DNA from: Flavobacterium araucananum | GTDB lineage: Bacteria > Bacteroidota > Bacteroidia > Flavobacteriales > Flavobacteriaceae | Assembly (NCBI RefSeq): GCF_002222055.1 | Contig: NZ_MUGS01000044.1 | Coordinates: forward strand, 51,839-115,838 | Length of the DNA: 64,000 nt | Reading direction: 5' to 3' | Part shown: positions 51,829-60,012 of the stretch, piece after piece | Layout of the letters: each line of letters begins with the position of its first letter | Numbering within the stretch: the stretch's first letter is position 1 | Program-made: the position numbers and the translations under genes | The notes under the pieces: generated by a model | What the model saw: the letters and a program-made list of their open reading frames with translations, nothing else | Databases searched by the model: none | What the model was told of the DNA's origin: nothing

Positions 51829-52899
51829 TTACGATTGAGCCTGTTCGTATAAAGCCGGACTTGCCGTAACATTTTGGGTGTTTACTTTTATTGGTACTGC
51901 CAGAACTCCTTGGGCAAGAGCGCTTCCTTCTTTTTTAGATTTAAATATTGGCCACAAAAATTGTGCGTACCATTCTTCTTGTTTGTACGATTTCATTCCG
52001 TATGATTTAGGGAATTTACGGGTGATCAAACCTGTTCCAAAAATGATATCCCAGATAAAAAACATGTTTCCAAAGTTTCCTTTAAAATGTCCAACACCAT
52101 CACCACTTGTATCTGCATGATGGGCATGATGTGTTGCAGGAGTAGAAATAAGGCGTTCTAAAACCCATGCAATCGGGTGTAAAGCTCTGTATTTGTAAAA
52201 TGGTTTGTCCCACGCAATACTGGAGTGTGCGCCAAGAGTGATAAAACTTTTTATAACCAGGACAAACAAAGCCGGTAATCCTAAACCTAAATAAGTCAAA
52301 GTAGCTGTTAGGTAAATTTGAGAAAAGAAAACAGTATAGATAAAGTTTTGTCTGGATGCCATTGCCATTCCCATATACGGTGCGGAATGGTGTGTTCTGT
52401 GAAAACGCCATAAAAACGGTACCTGATGGTGCAAACGATGGTACCAATATTGGGTTAAATCATCGGCAATTGCGATAAGGAAAAATCCGCCCCAAAACGG
52501 AACCCATGAAAGCGAATTTGCCAAATTTGGAATTAAATAAGGTAATGCTGTTAAGCTAAAAAAAGCAATTACCGGTGGCAAAAGTACTTTTGGTGCCAGG
52601 AAACAAACGATATCAATTTTGCGTTCTTCACCTGTCCAGTCATCATCATATAAACCTGCGGCAAATTCTATAACTCCCAAAATTAGCATGAAAGCAATTA
52701 AACCCCAGGTACGGATGTGTTCGAAAGCGGGTTTTGCAAATTCTAAAAAGGACGGCAAAGTAAGATGCGACTCTGCTATAACGCCATTTGACAGCTTAAA
52801 ATAAAGAAATATTGCCACTACAGGCAGTGAATATATCAGCAAACTGATGCTCAAATCTCTTGTTAATCTACTTCTTGAATTGTGATTTATGATTGCCAT
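51829..52899 (-). CDS. Fatty acid hydroxylase / sterol desaturase family membrane protein
   Basis: 356 residues with four to six membrane helices. The eight-histidine di-iron signature is present: HRLHH (154-158), HRTHH (167-171) and HHAHH (257-261). This superfamily uses O2 to hydroxylate or desaturate lipids. Its place inside a sulfatase and sulfur locus is unusual. An action on sulfonolipids, which are major lipids of many Flavobacteria, or on a sterol or lipid sulfate after desulfation, is possible but only inferred. A 37-residue membrane peptide is encoded 12 nt upstream. Confidence 0.9.
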   Translation of the reverse strand: MAIINHNSRSRLTRDLSISLLIYSLPVVAIFLYFKLSNGVIAESHLTLPSFLEFAKPAFEHIRTWGLIAFMLILGVIEFAAGLYDDDWTGEERKIDIVCFLAPKVLLPPVIAFFSLTALPYLIPNLANSLSWVPFWGGFFLIAIADDLTQYWYHRLHHQVPFLWRFHRTHHSAPYMGMAMASRQNFIYTVFFSQIYLTATLTYLGLGLPALFVLVIKSFITLGAHSSIAWDKPFYKYRALHPIAWVLERLISTPATHHAHHADTSGDGVGHFKGNFGNMFFIWDIIFGTGLITRKFPKSYGMKSYKQEEWYAQFLWPIFKSKKEGSALAQGVLAVPIKVNTQNVTASPALYEQAQS

Positions 52900-52911
52900 G
52901 ATTTTTTATTT

Positions 52912-53025
52912 TAAAAATTTACTAATTAGTGCTAAACCTCCCGCCAAAATGACCAGCGGAACTAAAAAAACAATCGCTCCAACGATGATTTTTTTTCCTA
53001 TAATTTCAAAGTCTATTCTCTTCAT
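52912..53025 (-). CDS. 37-residue single-span membrane peptide
   Basis: ATG at 53025, stop at 52912. The peptide is MKRIDFEIIGKK followed by a hydrophobic stretch of about 20 residues (IIVGAIVFLVPLVILAGGLA) and LISNF. The basic N-terminus and one clean transmembrane helix look like a genuine small membrane protein. It ends 12 nt before the fatty-acid-hydroxylase-like gene on the same strand, so it may be a subunit or stabiliser of that enzyme. No family recognised. Confidence 0.6.
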
Positions 53026-53108
53026 GATTTATAATTTTATGTTTATAAGGGTATTGAAAATCAATGCATTTTGTAAAATGTAAAAATAAATAAAATAAAC
53101 TTCTATTT

Positions 53109-53125
53109 CTATAGATTTAGTAGAG
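53109..53125. promoter_or_regulatory. Third copy of the operator-like sequence
   Basis: CTATAGATTTAGTAGAG is the same sequence as in the two cysteine-leader promoters, with two or three changes, but in the opposite orientation relative to the downstream minus-strand genes. No exact TAnnTTTG element is next to it. It lies 84 nt upstream of the 37-residue peptide gene. Confidence 0.45.
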
Positions 53126-53172
53126 TTTTATTTATAAGATTTTTCAAAATTTGTTATAATACGTCTTGATTG

Positions 53173-53766
53173 TTATTTTATTTTTTGAATGGTTGGAAGC
53201 GCTTCTACGGTTAGATTGTCCCGAAGTTGATCTGATGGTAAATACAAACGAATGATTAAACTTGCCTTACTGACATTATTAACAGGCAACCAATTTTCTT
53301 TTTTCTCAGAGCCGGAGAGGTTAATTTTATACGAGGTACTGTCTGCCTCATATTTTACGGTTTCCAGATTATAGCTGTAGGTGTTGATTGGGTTTTTAAT
53401 CAGGAAACCATTTTCGTCGTAGGCTGTAATACTCCAATATTTTGCCTCTAATTTTTTCCCGCTAATTACATAATCAGCTTTTGGATCTATCGTGTTTCCC
53501 TCGCTGTCTGTATTAGTGCTCAGGTAGATGACTTCTTTTTTGGTCAGGGCATAAGGTCCATAAACGGCAACTTGTGCAATTGTTAGTAAATCGGCAGAGT
53601 TAAGGTCTTTGTCTTTATCAACCGTTTGCCAATTGCCAATAATGCGTTGCGAATCGCTTTTTCCGGATTTGATGTTGTAGACACCAACGGCACTCCCAAA
53701 TACGATTGCCAGAATGATCAATGCTACTGCAAGACCTATCTTTCTTATTTTTTGATTTAAAGCCAT
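53173..53766 (-). CDS. DUF1214-type protein, membrane-anchored
   Basis: 197 residues. One membrane helix at about 10-30, then an extracytoplasmic domain. YWSITAYDENGFLIKNPINT, KKENWLPVNNVSKASLIIRL and LPTIQKIK at the C-terminus are the DUF1214 hallmarks (normally the C-terminal part of DUF1254/DUF1214 proteins). Here it is a separate protein, and the gene 247 bp upstream looks like a matching partner. Function unknown. Confidence 0.75.
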   Translation of the reverse strand: MALNQKIRKIGLAVALIILAIVFGSAVGVYNIKSGKSDSQRIIGNWQTVDKDKDLNSADLLTIAQVAVYGPYALTKKEVIYLSTNTDSEGNTIDPKADYVISGKKLEAKYWSITAYDENGFLIKNPINTYSYNLETVKYEADSTSYKINLSGSEKKENWLPVNNVSKASLIIRLYLPSDQLRDNLTVEALPTIQKIK

Positions 53767-53805
53767 TTTTATTTGATTTTAAGTTGAATGTTTTGTTTTT
53801 TTCAG

Positions 53806-53892
53806 GAGCTAATCCCGCTATTCGTTTCAATCTTTTGTGTCTCTAAAGAAGCGCCACAAAAGGATTTCCACTTCTATCGGGGCTAGGATATT
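53806..53892. repeat. Dispersed intergenic element, copy 3 (GGAGCTAATCCCGC ... ATCGGGGCTA)
   Basis: Begins CAGGAGCTAATCCCGCTATT and ends TCTATCGGGGCTAGG. Ends match those of 5067-5175 and 17838-17978. The following stretch to 54010 contains AATCCGTTTAAATCAGCGTC and AATCCGTGTCATCTGCGT, another phrase-like repeat. Confidence 0.55.
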
Positions 53893-54013
53893 CTTTGTCG
53901 AATTACTAGCGGAGATCTCTCTTTTTTTTCGAATTAAAATAAAAAAATCCGTTTAAATCAGCGTCTTTGCAAAGCAAATCCGTGTCATCTGCGTCCCATG
54001 ATAAAGCTCACGC

Positions 54014-54565
54014 TTACTTCCCTAATTTCTCTACCGTAACACCGTGCTGCAATTGGGCCAATGTTTTTACCGGATAGGCTTTTGAAACTAAATAGCGAAA
54101 CAAAATCAATCCTTTGGTTGTTGGGCTGTAGATGATTTTCTCTTTCGGAATATTTTTCAAAACCTCGGCTGTACTTCCTTCCGGTGCTAAATAGTATTCG
54201 AATTTTGCTTTTATTTTTTCTTCGTTTTCTACAAAAAAGTTAGTGGTGTTTTCCTGATAGGCAGAGATGGACCAATAGGTTGAATCGGGAACGATACCTG
54301 AAATTTTCAATACATTTTCGTTCAGGTCATAATTGATTGTCGAATACAAAAAATCAGGATTTGGTAACGGAATTACTTTGCTGTTTTCAGCATTGGGCTG
54401 CTCTCCAAATTGGGGAGTATTGATAGCGCCCAGACTTTTTTCGGCAAATTTATGTTGCACATAATAGGGTGTTGCCCAAATGGTCAGGTAATAAAAGCTT
54501 ACTGCAATTACTACAAGAATCAAGGCAAAAACGCCTTTTTTGAGGAGTGGTTTTGTTGCTGCCAT
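54014..54565 (-). CDS. DUF1254-like membrane-anchored protein
   Basis: 183 residues. One membrane helix (12-30), then LPNPDFLYSTINYDLNENVL and STYWSISAYQENTTNFFVEN, which resemble the DUF1254 pattern NPDxLYS followed by a sandwich strand. PTTKGLILFRYLVSKAYPVK resembles the family end. It appears to be the N-terminal half of a DUF1254/DUF1214 protein, with the C-terminal half encoded by the next gene. Function unknown. It sits between two parts of the sulfatase locus. Confidence 0.65.
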   Translation of the reverse strand: MAATKPLLKKGVFALILVVIAVSFYYLTIWATPYYVQHKFAEKSLGAINTPQFGEQPNAENSKVIPLPNPDFLYSTINYDLNENVLKISGIVPDSTYWSISAYQENTTNFFVENEEKIKAKFEYYLAPEGSTAEVLKNIPKEKIIYSPTTKGLILFRYLVSKAYPVKTLAQLQHGVTVEKLGK

Positions 54566-54659
54566 AATTTTACTTTTTTAATATCAGAACCACTAAAAAT
54601 GCCTTTTGCAGCATGTTTAATAGCTTTGAAGGGTTATTATTTATTTTTTTATGGATTTT

Positions 54660-54743
54660 CTGCAAGGTTTTCATAACCTTGTGGGCATGTTGAAATCTAT
54701 ATCTGAGAATTAAACCTGCAAGGTTTTGAAAACCTTGCAGGTT
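54660..54743. repeat. Two GCAAGG palindromes (variant of the CCTAACAGG family)
   Basis: CTGCAAGGTTTTCATAACCT (54660) is an imperfect hairpin. AACCTGCAAGGTTTTG followed by AAAACCTTGCAGGTT (54713-54743) is a perfect 15-bp inverted repeat. Both share the GGTTTTnAAAACC core with the CCTAACAGG family. The second ends 14 nt from the sulfatase stop. Confidence 0.82.
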
Positions 54744-54756
54744 GTGACAATCAATA

Positions 54757-56703
54757 TTAATTAGAACTTCCGGTTTTTGCAGCGTTTTCTGTATTTCCGG
54801 GTTTGGTAACTTGTTTTACTAAATCCTGAAGTGTTTTGCCTTTATCTGCGCCGGTGTTGTGTATTCTTCTGTTGTACACATCCTGCCAGTCGATTAGTGG
54901 GTAAACGTTGTTTTCTTTGGCTTGCTCATCAAACAATTTTTGAAGCTCTGCCAATTTTTCAGGATACTTTTTAGCAAGGTTGTTACGCTCGTTAAAATCT
55001 TCGTTTAGGTTGTATAACTCCCAAACATCTGTATCAAAATTGCTCTCGGCTGGTTTTTCATTTTTGCCTAGTGCTTTTTTAACAGCAAATGAATCCGGCA
55101 AATGGGCTGCTCCGGCTTTCCAGCCCTCTTTATAAATCGCTCTGTTTCCAAAAATGTAGTAGTACTGAACTTTATGCAATGATTCTGCCTTGGCATCATT
55201 TAAAGAAGCATATAAAGAAGATCCCTGAATAATATCCTGTTTTACGTTTTTGATATATTCCGGAGCTTTAATTCCGGCAATATCCAATGTAGTAGGCAAT
55301 AAATCGGTTACGTGGCTGTATTGATTTCTGATTCCGCCTTTTTCTTTAATGCCTTTTGGATAAAAAACAATCAATGGGTTGTGTGTTCCGCCTTCGGATT
55401 GTGCATCTTGTTTCCAGTTCTTAAACGGTACATTTGTAGCTTGTGCCCATCCTAAAGGATAATTGGTATTTAGACCTTTTGGCGTACCAATTTCGTCAAT
55501 ATTGGCTAAGTTTTTCTTCAGGTTTTCGTCGTCAGAACCTCCTTGCGAAAACAAACTCTGGTTAATGGTTCCTTCTGTAGTTCCTTCTTTACTGGCTCCG
55601 TTATCGCCAATTGCTACAAAAATTACGGTATTATCCAGTTGATTGGTTTCTTTTAGATAATTAACCACTCTTCCTACTTCATAATCTGTATAGGTCAGGA
55701 ATCCGGCATAAACTTCCATAAAACGGGCATATACTTTCTTTTGGTCCGGAGTTAGTTTTTTCCAGTCTGTAATTAACGGATTGCGTTCCGGTAATACAGC
55801 ATTGGCAGGAATCACACCTAATTTCTTTTGGTTTGCAATTACTTTTTCGCGGTAAGCATCCCAGCCGTCATCAAATTTGCCTTTGTACGGATCACTCCAT
55901 TTTGTAGCTACCTGATGAGGTGCGTGTGCTGCGCCTGGTGCATAATACAAAAAGAACGGTTTTCCGGGTGCTGCTTTTTGTTGTTTCTGAATAAAACTAA
56001 TCGCTTTATCTGTAATTAATTCGTTCAAATGCCTTCCGTCAGATTTGATATGTACCTGATCTTCTACTAAATCAGGATTGTACTGATCTGTTTGTGAACC
56101 TAAGAATCCGTAAAAATGGTCGAAACCTTTTCCGGTTGGCCATCTGTCAAACGGTCCTGCATCTGTAGCATCTTCATCCGGAGTTACCCCATATTTACCA
56201 ACGGCAAAGGTATTGTAGCCGTTATCGCGTAAAATTTCGGCAATTGTTCCTTTGTCCGCTGGAATTCTGCCATCCCAGCCCGGGAAACCTGCGGATAAAA
56301 TCGTGTGCGAAAATCCGCTTACGTGTACTCTTCCTGAATTTCTACCGGTTAAAAGAGCCGCACGGGTTGGCGCACAAATAGCGGTTGTATGAAAATTGGT
56401 GTATCGTAAACCATTATTGGCAAGAGCATCAAAAGTGGGTGTTTCTATCAGACCTCCAAAAGCACTTGAAGCTCCAAATCCTACATCATCCAGTAAAATC
56501 CAGATAACATTGGGGGCACCCACAGGGGCTTTTACCGGATCTGGCCAATATTCTTTAGAATCTGCCAGAGTTTTACCAATAACTCCTTTAAAATTTGCAT
56601 CTTGTTTTTCCTGGGCAAAACCAATTTGAGCAACAAGCAATGCGGTAATCAAAAGCCCTTTTTGCGAGCTTTTGATTGTACTGCTAAATTTGAAATTTTT
56701 CAT
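54757..56703 (-). CDS. Type I sulfatase, secreted, large form (3)
   Basis: 648 residues with signal peptide (cut after QIGFAQ). The formylglycine motif is C110-A-P-T-R. NVIWILLDDVGFGASSAFGG and FVAIGDNGASKEG carry metal ligands. It is longer than the other three and has the arylsulfatase-type insert QGGSDDENLKKNLANIDEIG, which lies before the LGWAQATNVPFKNWK block. The closest known group is probably the arylsulfatases of the AtsA type. The upstream 247 bp consist mostly of a nested inverted-repeat element. Confidence 0.93.
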   Translation of the reverse strand: MKNFKFSSTIKSSQKGLLITALLVAQIGFAQEKQDANFKGVIGKTLADSKEYWPDPVKAPVGAPNVIWILLDDVGFGASSAFGGLIETPTFDALANNGLRYTNFHTTAICAPTRAALLTGRNSGRVHVSGFSHTILSAGFPGWDGRIPADKGTIAEILRDNGYNTFAVGKYGVTPDEDATDAGPFDRWPTGKGFDHFYGFLGSQTDQYNPDLVEDQVHIKSDGRHLNELITDKAISFIQKQQKAAPGKPFFLYYAPGAAHAPHQVATKWSDPYKGKFDDGWDAYREKVIANQKKLGVIPANAVLPERNPLITDWKKLTPDQKKVYARFMEVYAGFLTYTDYEVGRVVNYLKETNQLDNTVIFVAIGDNGASKEGTTEGTINQSLFSQGGSDDENLKKNLANIDEIGTPKGLNTNYPLGWAQATNVPFKNWKQDAQSEGGTHNPLIVFYPKGIKEKGGIRNQYSHVTDLLPTTLDIAGIKAPEYIKNVKQDIIQGSSLYASLNDAKAESLHKVQYYYIFGNRAIYKEGWKAGAAHLPDSFAVKKALGKNEKPAESNFDTDVWELYNLNEDFNERNNLAKKYPEKLAELQKLFDEQAKENNVYPLIDWQDVYNRRIHNTGADKGKTLQDLVKQVTKPGNTENAAKTGSSN

Positions 56704-56745
56704 TAGATTAAATTTTTAATTATTTAATGCGTAATCACTGTTTAA

Positions 56746-56950
56746 CTCTGCTATTTCAACTCGTTGTGTGCAATTTTTTAACACATAGAAACATAGATTT
56801 TATATACTCAAAAAAGGCGTTTCACTTACTTTAAATACACATAGCTATGTGTAAGTGATGTATCATTTATTTTAATCTTCTTTAAAAAAAGGAAAAACCT
56901 ATGTTTCTATGTGTTTAAATAAAATATTTATGAATTTTACACCCAACGAA
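56746..56950. repeat. Nested inverted-repeat element, copy 2
   Basis: Inner arms TAACACATAGAAACATAG (56779) and CTATGTTTCTATGTGTTT (56899), centre AAAAAGGCGTTTCACTT and ACATAGCTATGTGTAAG. Outer arms are degraded: ACTCGTTGTGTGCAATT on the left and TTTACACCCAACGAATT on the right. The element separates sulfatases 3 and 4. Confidence 0.78.
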
Positions 56951-58519
56951 TTATTTTATTTTATTCCAATCTTCAACACCTACTTTTACAGACCATTGCT
57001 GGTGTAATTCAATTAGGGTTTGGAGCAGTTTTGGTTCTGATTTTGCTACATTTTTTGTTTCTGTTCGGTCAGTAGCAAGATTGTACAATTCCCAAGGCTC
57101 ATTGTTTTCGGCTACAGCCTTCCAATTACCTTTTCTTACTGCTTTGCTGCCTTCATGTTCCCAAAACAAGGCTTCATGTGTGTTGGATTGTTGTCCTTCA
57201 AATTCTTTTTTTAAACTAATTCCTTCTAAGGGTGTAAGACTTTTTCCTTGAAAGTTCTCCGGATATTCAATACCGGCATACTCCAGACAAGTGGGCAAAA
57301 TATCAATCACATGACTTACTCTGTTACTGACTATTCCGGCTTTAATATGCTTGGGATAATAAGCAATAAAAGGAGAAGCAATTCCGCCTTCGTTCGTATT
57401 CTTTTTGAATAATTGAAAAGGCGTGTTGCTCACGTTTCCCCAAGGACTTTCGTAACTGTCAATTGATGCAACTGAGCCTGGCGTTCCGTTTTTTTGAGTA
57501 ACATAATTCCAGTTTTTTACATCATCGGCACTTCCTCCATTATCCGAAAGAAAAAGTATCAGGGTATTATCTTCTTCTCCCAACAATTTGACTTTCTGGA
57601 GGATTTCTCCAATTCCTGCATCCATTCGATCGATCATAGCGGCGTAAATTGCCATTCGCGTATCCCATTTTTCTTTTTCTTCGGCGCTTAATTTTTCCCA
57701 ATCGGGTACTTTTTCAAAACGATTGGATAAATCCCAATTTTTATCAATGATTGCCAGTTCTTTTAATTTTTTAAAACGGCTTGCTCTCAATTTATCCCAA
57801 CCTTCAAGGTATTTGCCTTTGTATTTTGCAATATCTTCCGGCAAAGCCTGAATGGGCCAATGTGGGGCATTATAAGCAACATAAAGAAAAAAAGGTTTTT
57901 GCTGATTGTGCTGTTTTTCTAAAGAACTAATAGCAAAATTGGTAATTTCCTGAGTGAGATAAGTAGCAGTATCTGTGCGAATAATTTCTTTATCTCCTTT
58001 CAAAAAAGTAACTTTTCTTCCGTCGTTGTATAAAGGTTGCGAGTTAAAATAACTGCTTCCGTTGTTTTGTAATGTAAAAGAATCATCAAATCCTCTGTTA
58101 ACCGCCCAGGCTGATGGTACTAAACCAACATGCCATTTTCCAGAAACTATAGTACTGTATCCTGCCTTTTTTAGTGCTTGCCCAATCGTGATGCAATGCT
58201 CGTTTAAATATCCCTGATAAGCCGGAAATCCTTTGTCCTGAACCATGTCTCCAACGCCCGCCTGATGCGGATACAAACCCGTGAGCAATGAGGCACGAGA
58301 AGGACAGCAACGTCCTGCATTGTAAAATTGCTTTATAATAAGCCCGTTTTTGGCGAGCTTATTCAGGTTTGGGGTATTAATTTCTGAACCAAAGGCACCA
58401 ATATCTGAGAAGCCTAGATCATCTGCCAAAATGACGATGATATTAGGTTGCTTTTTCTGTGCCAATAGCTCAGATTGTGCAACAATCAATAGGGCGAGGA
58501 TGAACAGTTTTTTAATCAT
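56951..58519 (-). CDS. Type I sulfatase, secreted (4)
   Basis: 522 residues from the ATG at 58519. A start at 58561 would overlap SusD and add no homology. Signal peptide cut after ELLAQ. The formylglycine motif is C71-C-P-S-R75. VILADDLGFSDIGAFGSEIN and FLSDNGGSADD carry metal ligands. It resembles sulfatase 1 closely in length and motifs (for example the AYQGYLN block), suggesting related substrates. It starts 4 nt after the SusD stop and belongs to the SusC-SusD operon, so imported organosulfates are its likely substrate. Confidence 0.95.
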   Translation of the reverse strand: MIKKLFILALLIVAQSELLAQKKQPNIIVILADDLGFSDIGAFGSEINTPNLNKLAKNGLIIKQFYNAGRCCPSRASLLTGLYPHQAGVGDMVQDKGFPAYQGYLNEHCITIGQALKKAGYSTIVSGKWHVGLVPSAWAVNRGFDDSFTLQNNGSSYFNSQPLYNDGRKVTFLKGDKEIIRTDTATYLTQEITNFAISSLEKQHNQQKPFFLYVAYNAPHWPIQALPEDIAKYKGKYLEGWDKLRASRFKKLKELAIIDKNWDLSNRFEKVPDWEKLSAEEKEKWDTRMAIYAAMIDRMDAGIGEILQKVKLLGEEDNTLILFLSDNGGSADDVKNWNYVTQKNGTPGSVASIDSYESPWGNVSNTPFQLFKKNTNEGGIASPFIAYYPKHIKAGIVSNRVSHVIDILPTCLEYAGIEYPENFQGKSLTPLEGISLKKEFEGQQSNTHEALFWEHEGSKAVRKGNWKAVAENNEPWELYNLATDRTETKNVAKSEPKLLQTLIELHQQWSVKVGVEDWNKIK

Positions 58520-58523
58520 TTTA

Positions 58524-59996
58524 TTAATAACCCGGATTTTGTGGCAACCCAACCGGGTCAATATTTCGTTCGCTTTGCGGAATTGGATATAAATTATTTC
58601 TTTCTGAAACAGAGTTTTTTGCTGTTACTTTTTTTACTTCGGTAACCAGTGTTCCCCAACGTACCAGATCGTACCAGCGTTGTCCTTCCTGTACAAATTC
58701 TTTTTTGCGTTCTTCCTGAATCGCAGCTCTAAAAGTAGTTTGTGTTAAGCCGGCGAGATCTACTGTTGCATCTGGTGTTGCAATTGGTTTTGCAAAAGCT
58801 CTTCGTCGTACCTGATTGATTAATTCATAAGCTTCCGGAGTGGGTGCTCCCTGCTCATTTATTGCTTCTGCCAGAGACAGTAGAATATCGGCATACCGAA
58901 TAATGGGAAAATTAATGGCTACGTTACCCGGTGTTGCCAAATTGGTAAAATCTATATATTTTTTAAAGATTGGTTTTGGAAAAGTATAGGTGTTTGCCGT
59001 TCCTGCAATAGGTACTGTTTTGGCATAACTTACATCTCTTCGGGTATCTCCGGCAGCATAAATATCATAAAATAAGGCTACGTCTGAGATAATATCCGCT
59101 GGTTCTGTAGCGGTATATCCTATAAACGATGTCGATTGAAAAGTACTTCCGCTTGATCCGTTTCCGGCTTGGTTTGCCTCAAACTGAACAGAGAAAATAT
59201 GTTCTTTTCCGTTCTTTTTGGTTTTGTTAAAGATATCGGCAAAACTTTCAAAAAGGGCATATCCGTAACCACCATTGATGACTTCTCTGGCTTTTAAAAT
59301 GGCATTGGGATAATCTTTTCTCGTTAGGTAAACTTTGGCTAAAATTGCTTTTGCTGCTCCGGATGTTGCACGTCCGGCGTCTGTTGAAGCATAAGTTGAC
59401 GGCAAACTTTCGGCATCTTTCAGATCTGTAATAATTTGCGTGTATACTTCATCTACGGTAGCTCTTTTTGATTTTAAACTTTCTAATTGTATAGAAGTTG
59501 GTTCGTGCAAAACAATAGGAACTCCGCCCCAAAGACGAACCGCCTGAAAGTATAATAATGCCCTAATGAATTTTGCCTCAAGGATCAATCTGCTTTTTAT
59601 GGCATCTGTACCTGTTACTTTTGGGATATTATCAATAGAAACATTGGCTCTGTTGATTCCTGCATAAATTTGTCTCCAGGCTACCTGAACACGATCAGAA
59701 GTAGCATCATGAGTCAAACTGCTCAGAGCTCTTACCTGCGGATTGGTGGCTGATACTCCGGCTGCGGCATAATCAGATCCCATATCTGTCAGGAAATAAA
59801 GGTTTCTGCCAAATAAACTTTGTTCTCCCGGATCCAGACTTAAAGAAGCATAAACAGCAGATACGCTTGCTATGGCATCATCCTGGGTTTTAAAGTAATT
59901 ATCTTCGGTTACAAAAGAGGTAGGTGTTACCTCCAGATCTGTGCAGGATGCAAATAAACCGGCACTTAGTAGTATTGTTAGTATAATCTTTTTCAT
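58524..59996 (-). CDS. SusD/RagB family outer-membrane lipoprotein (pair 2)
   Basis: 490 residues. The lipobox LFASC has C18 as the lipidated residue. RagB/SusD blocks: EAKFIRALLYFQAVRLWGGV, AAKAILAKVYLTRKDYPNAI, ELINQVRRRAFAKP and EERKKEFVQEGQRWYDLVRW, ending in YPIPQSERNIDPVGLPQNPG. It starts 16 nt after SusC and is followed 4 nt later by a sulfatase. The operon structure suggests uptake of a sulfated ligand. Confidence 0.95.
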   Translation of the reverse strand: MKKIILTILLSAGLFASCTDLEVTPTSFVTEDNYFKTQDDAIASVSAVYASLSLDPGEQSLFGRNLYFLTDMGSDYAAAGVSATNPQVRALSSLTHDATSDRVQVAWRQIYAGINRANVSIDNIPKVTGTDAIKSRLILEAKFIRALLYFQAVRLWGGVPIVLHEPTSIQLESLKSKRATVDEVYTQIITDLKDAESLPSTYASTDAGRATSGAAKAILAKVYLTRKDYPNAILKAREVINGGYGYALFESFADIFNKTKKNGKEHIFSVQFEANQAGNGSSGSTFQSTSFIGYTATEPADIISDVALFYDIYAAGDTRRDVSYAKTVPIAGTANTYTFPKPIFKKYIDFTNLATPGNVAINFPIIRYADILLSLAEAINEQGAPTPEAYELINQVRRRAFAKPIATPDATVDLAGLTQTTFRAAIQEERKKEFVQEGQRWYDLVRWGTLVTEVKKVTAKNSVSERNNLYPIPQSERNIDPVGLPQNPGY

Positions 59997-60012
59997 TGTG
60001 TATGTTTTTTAC

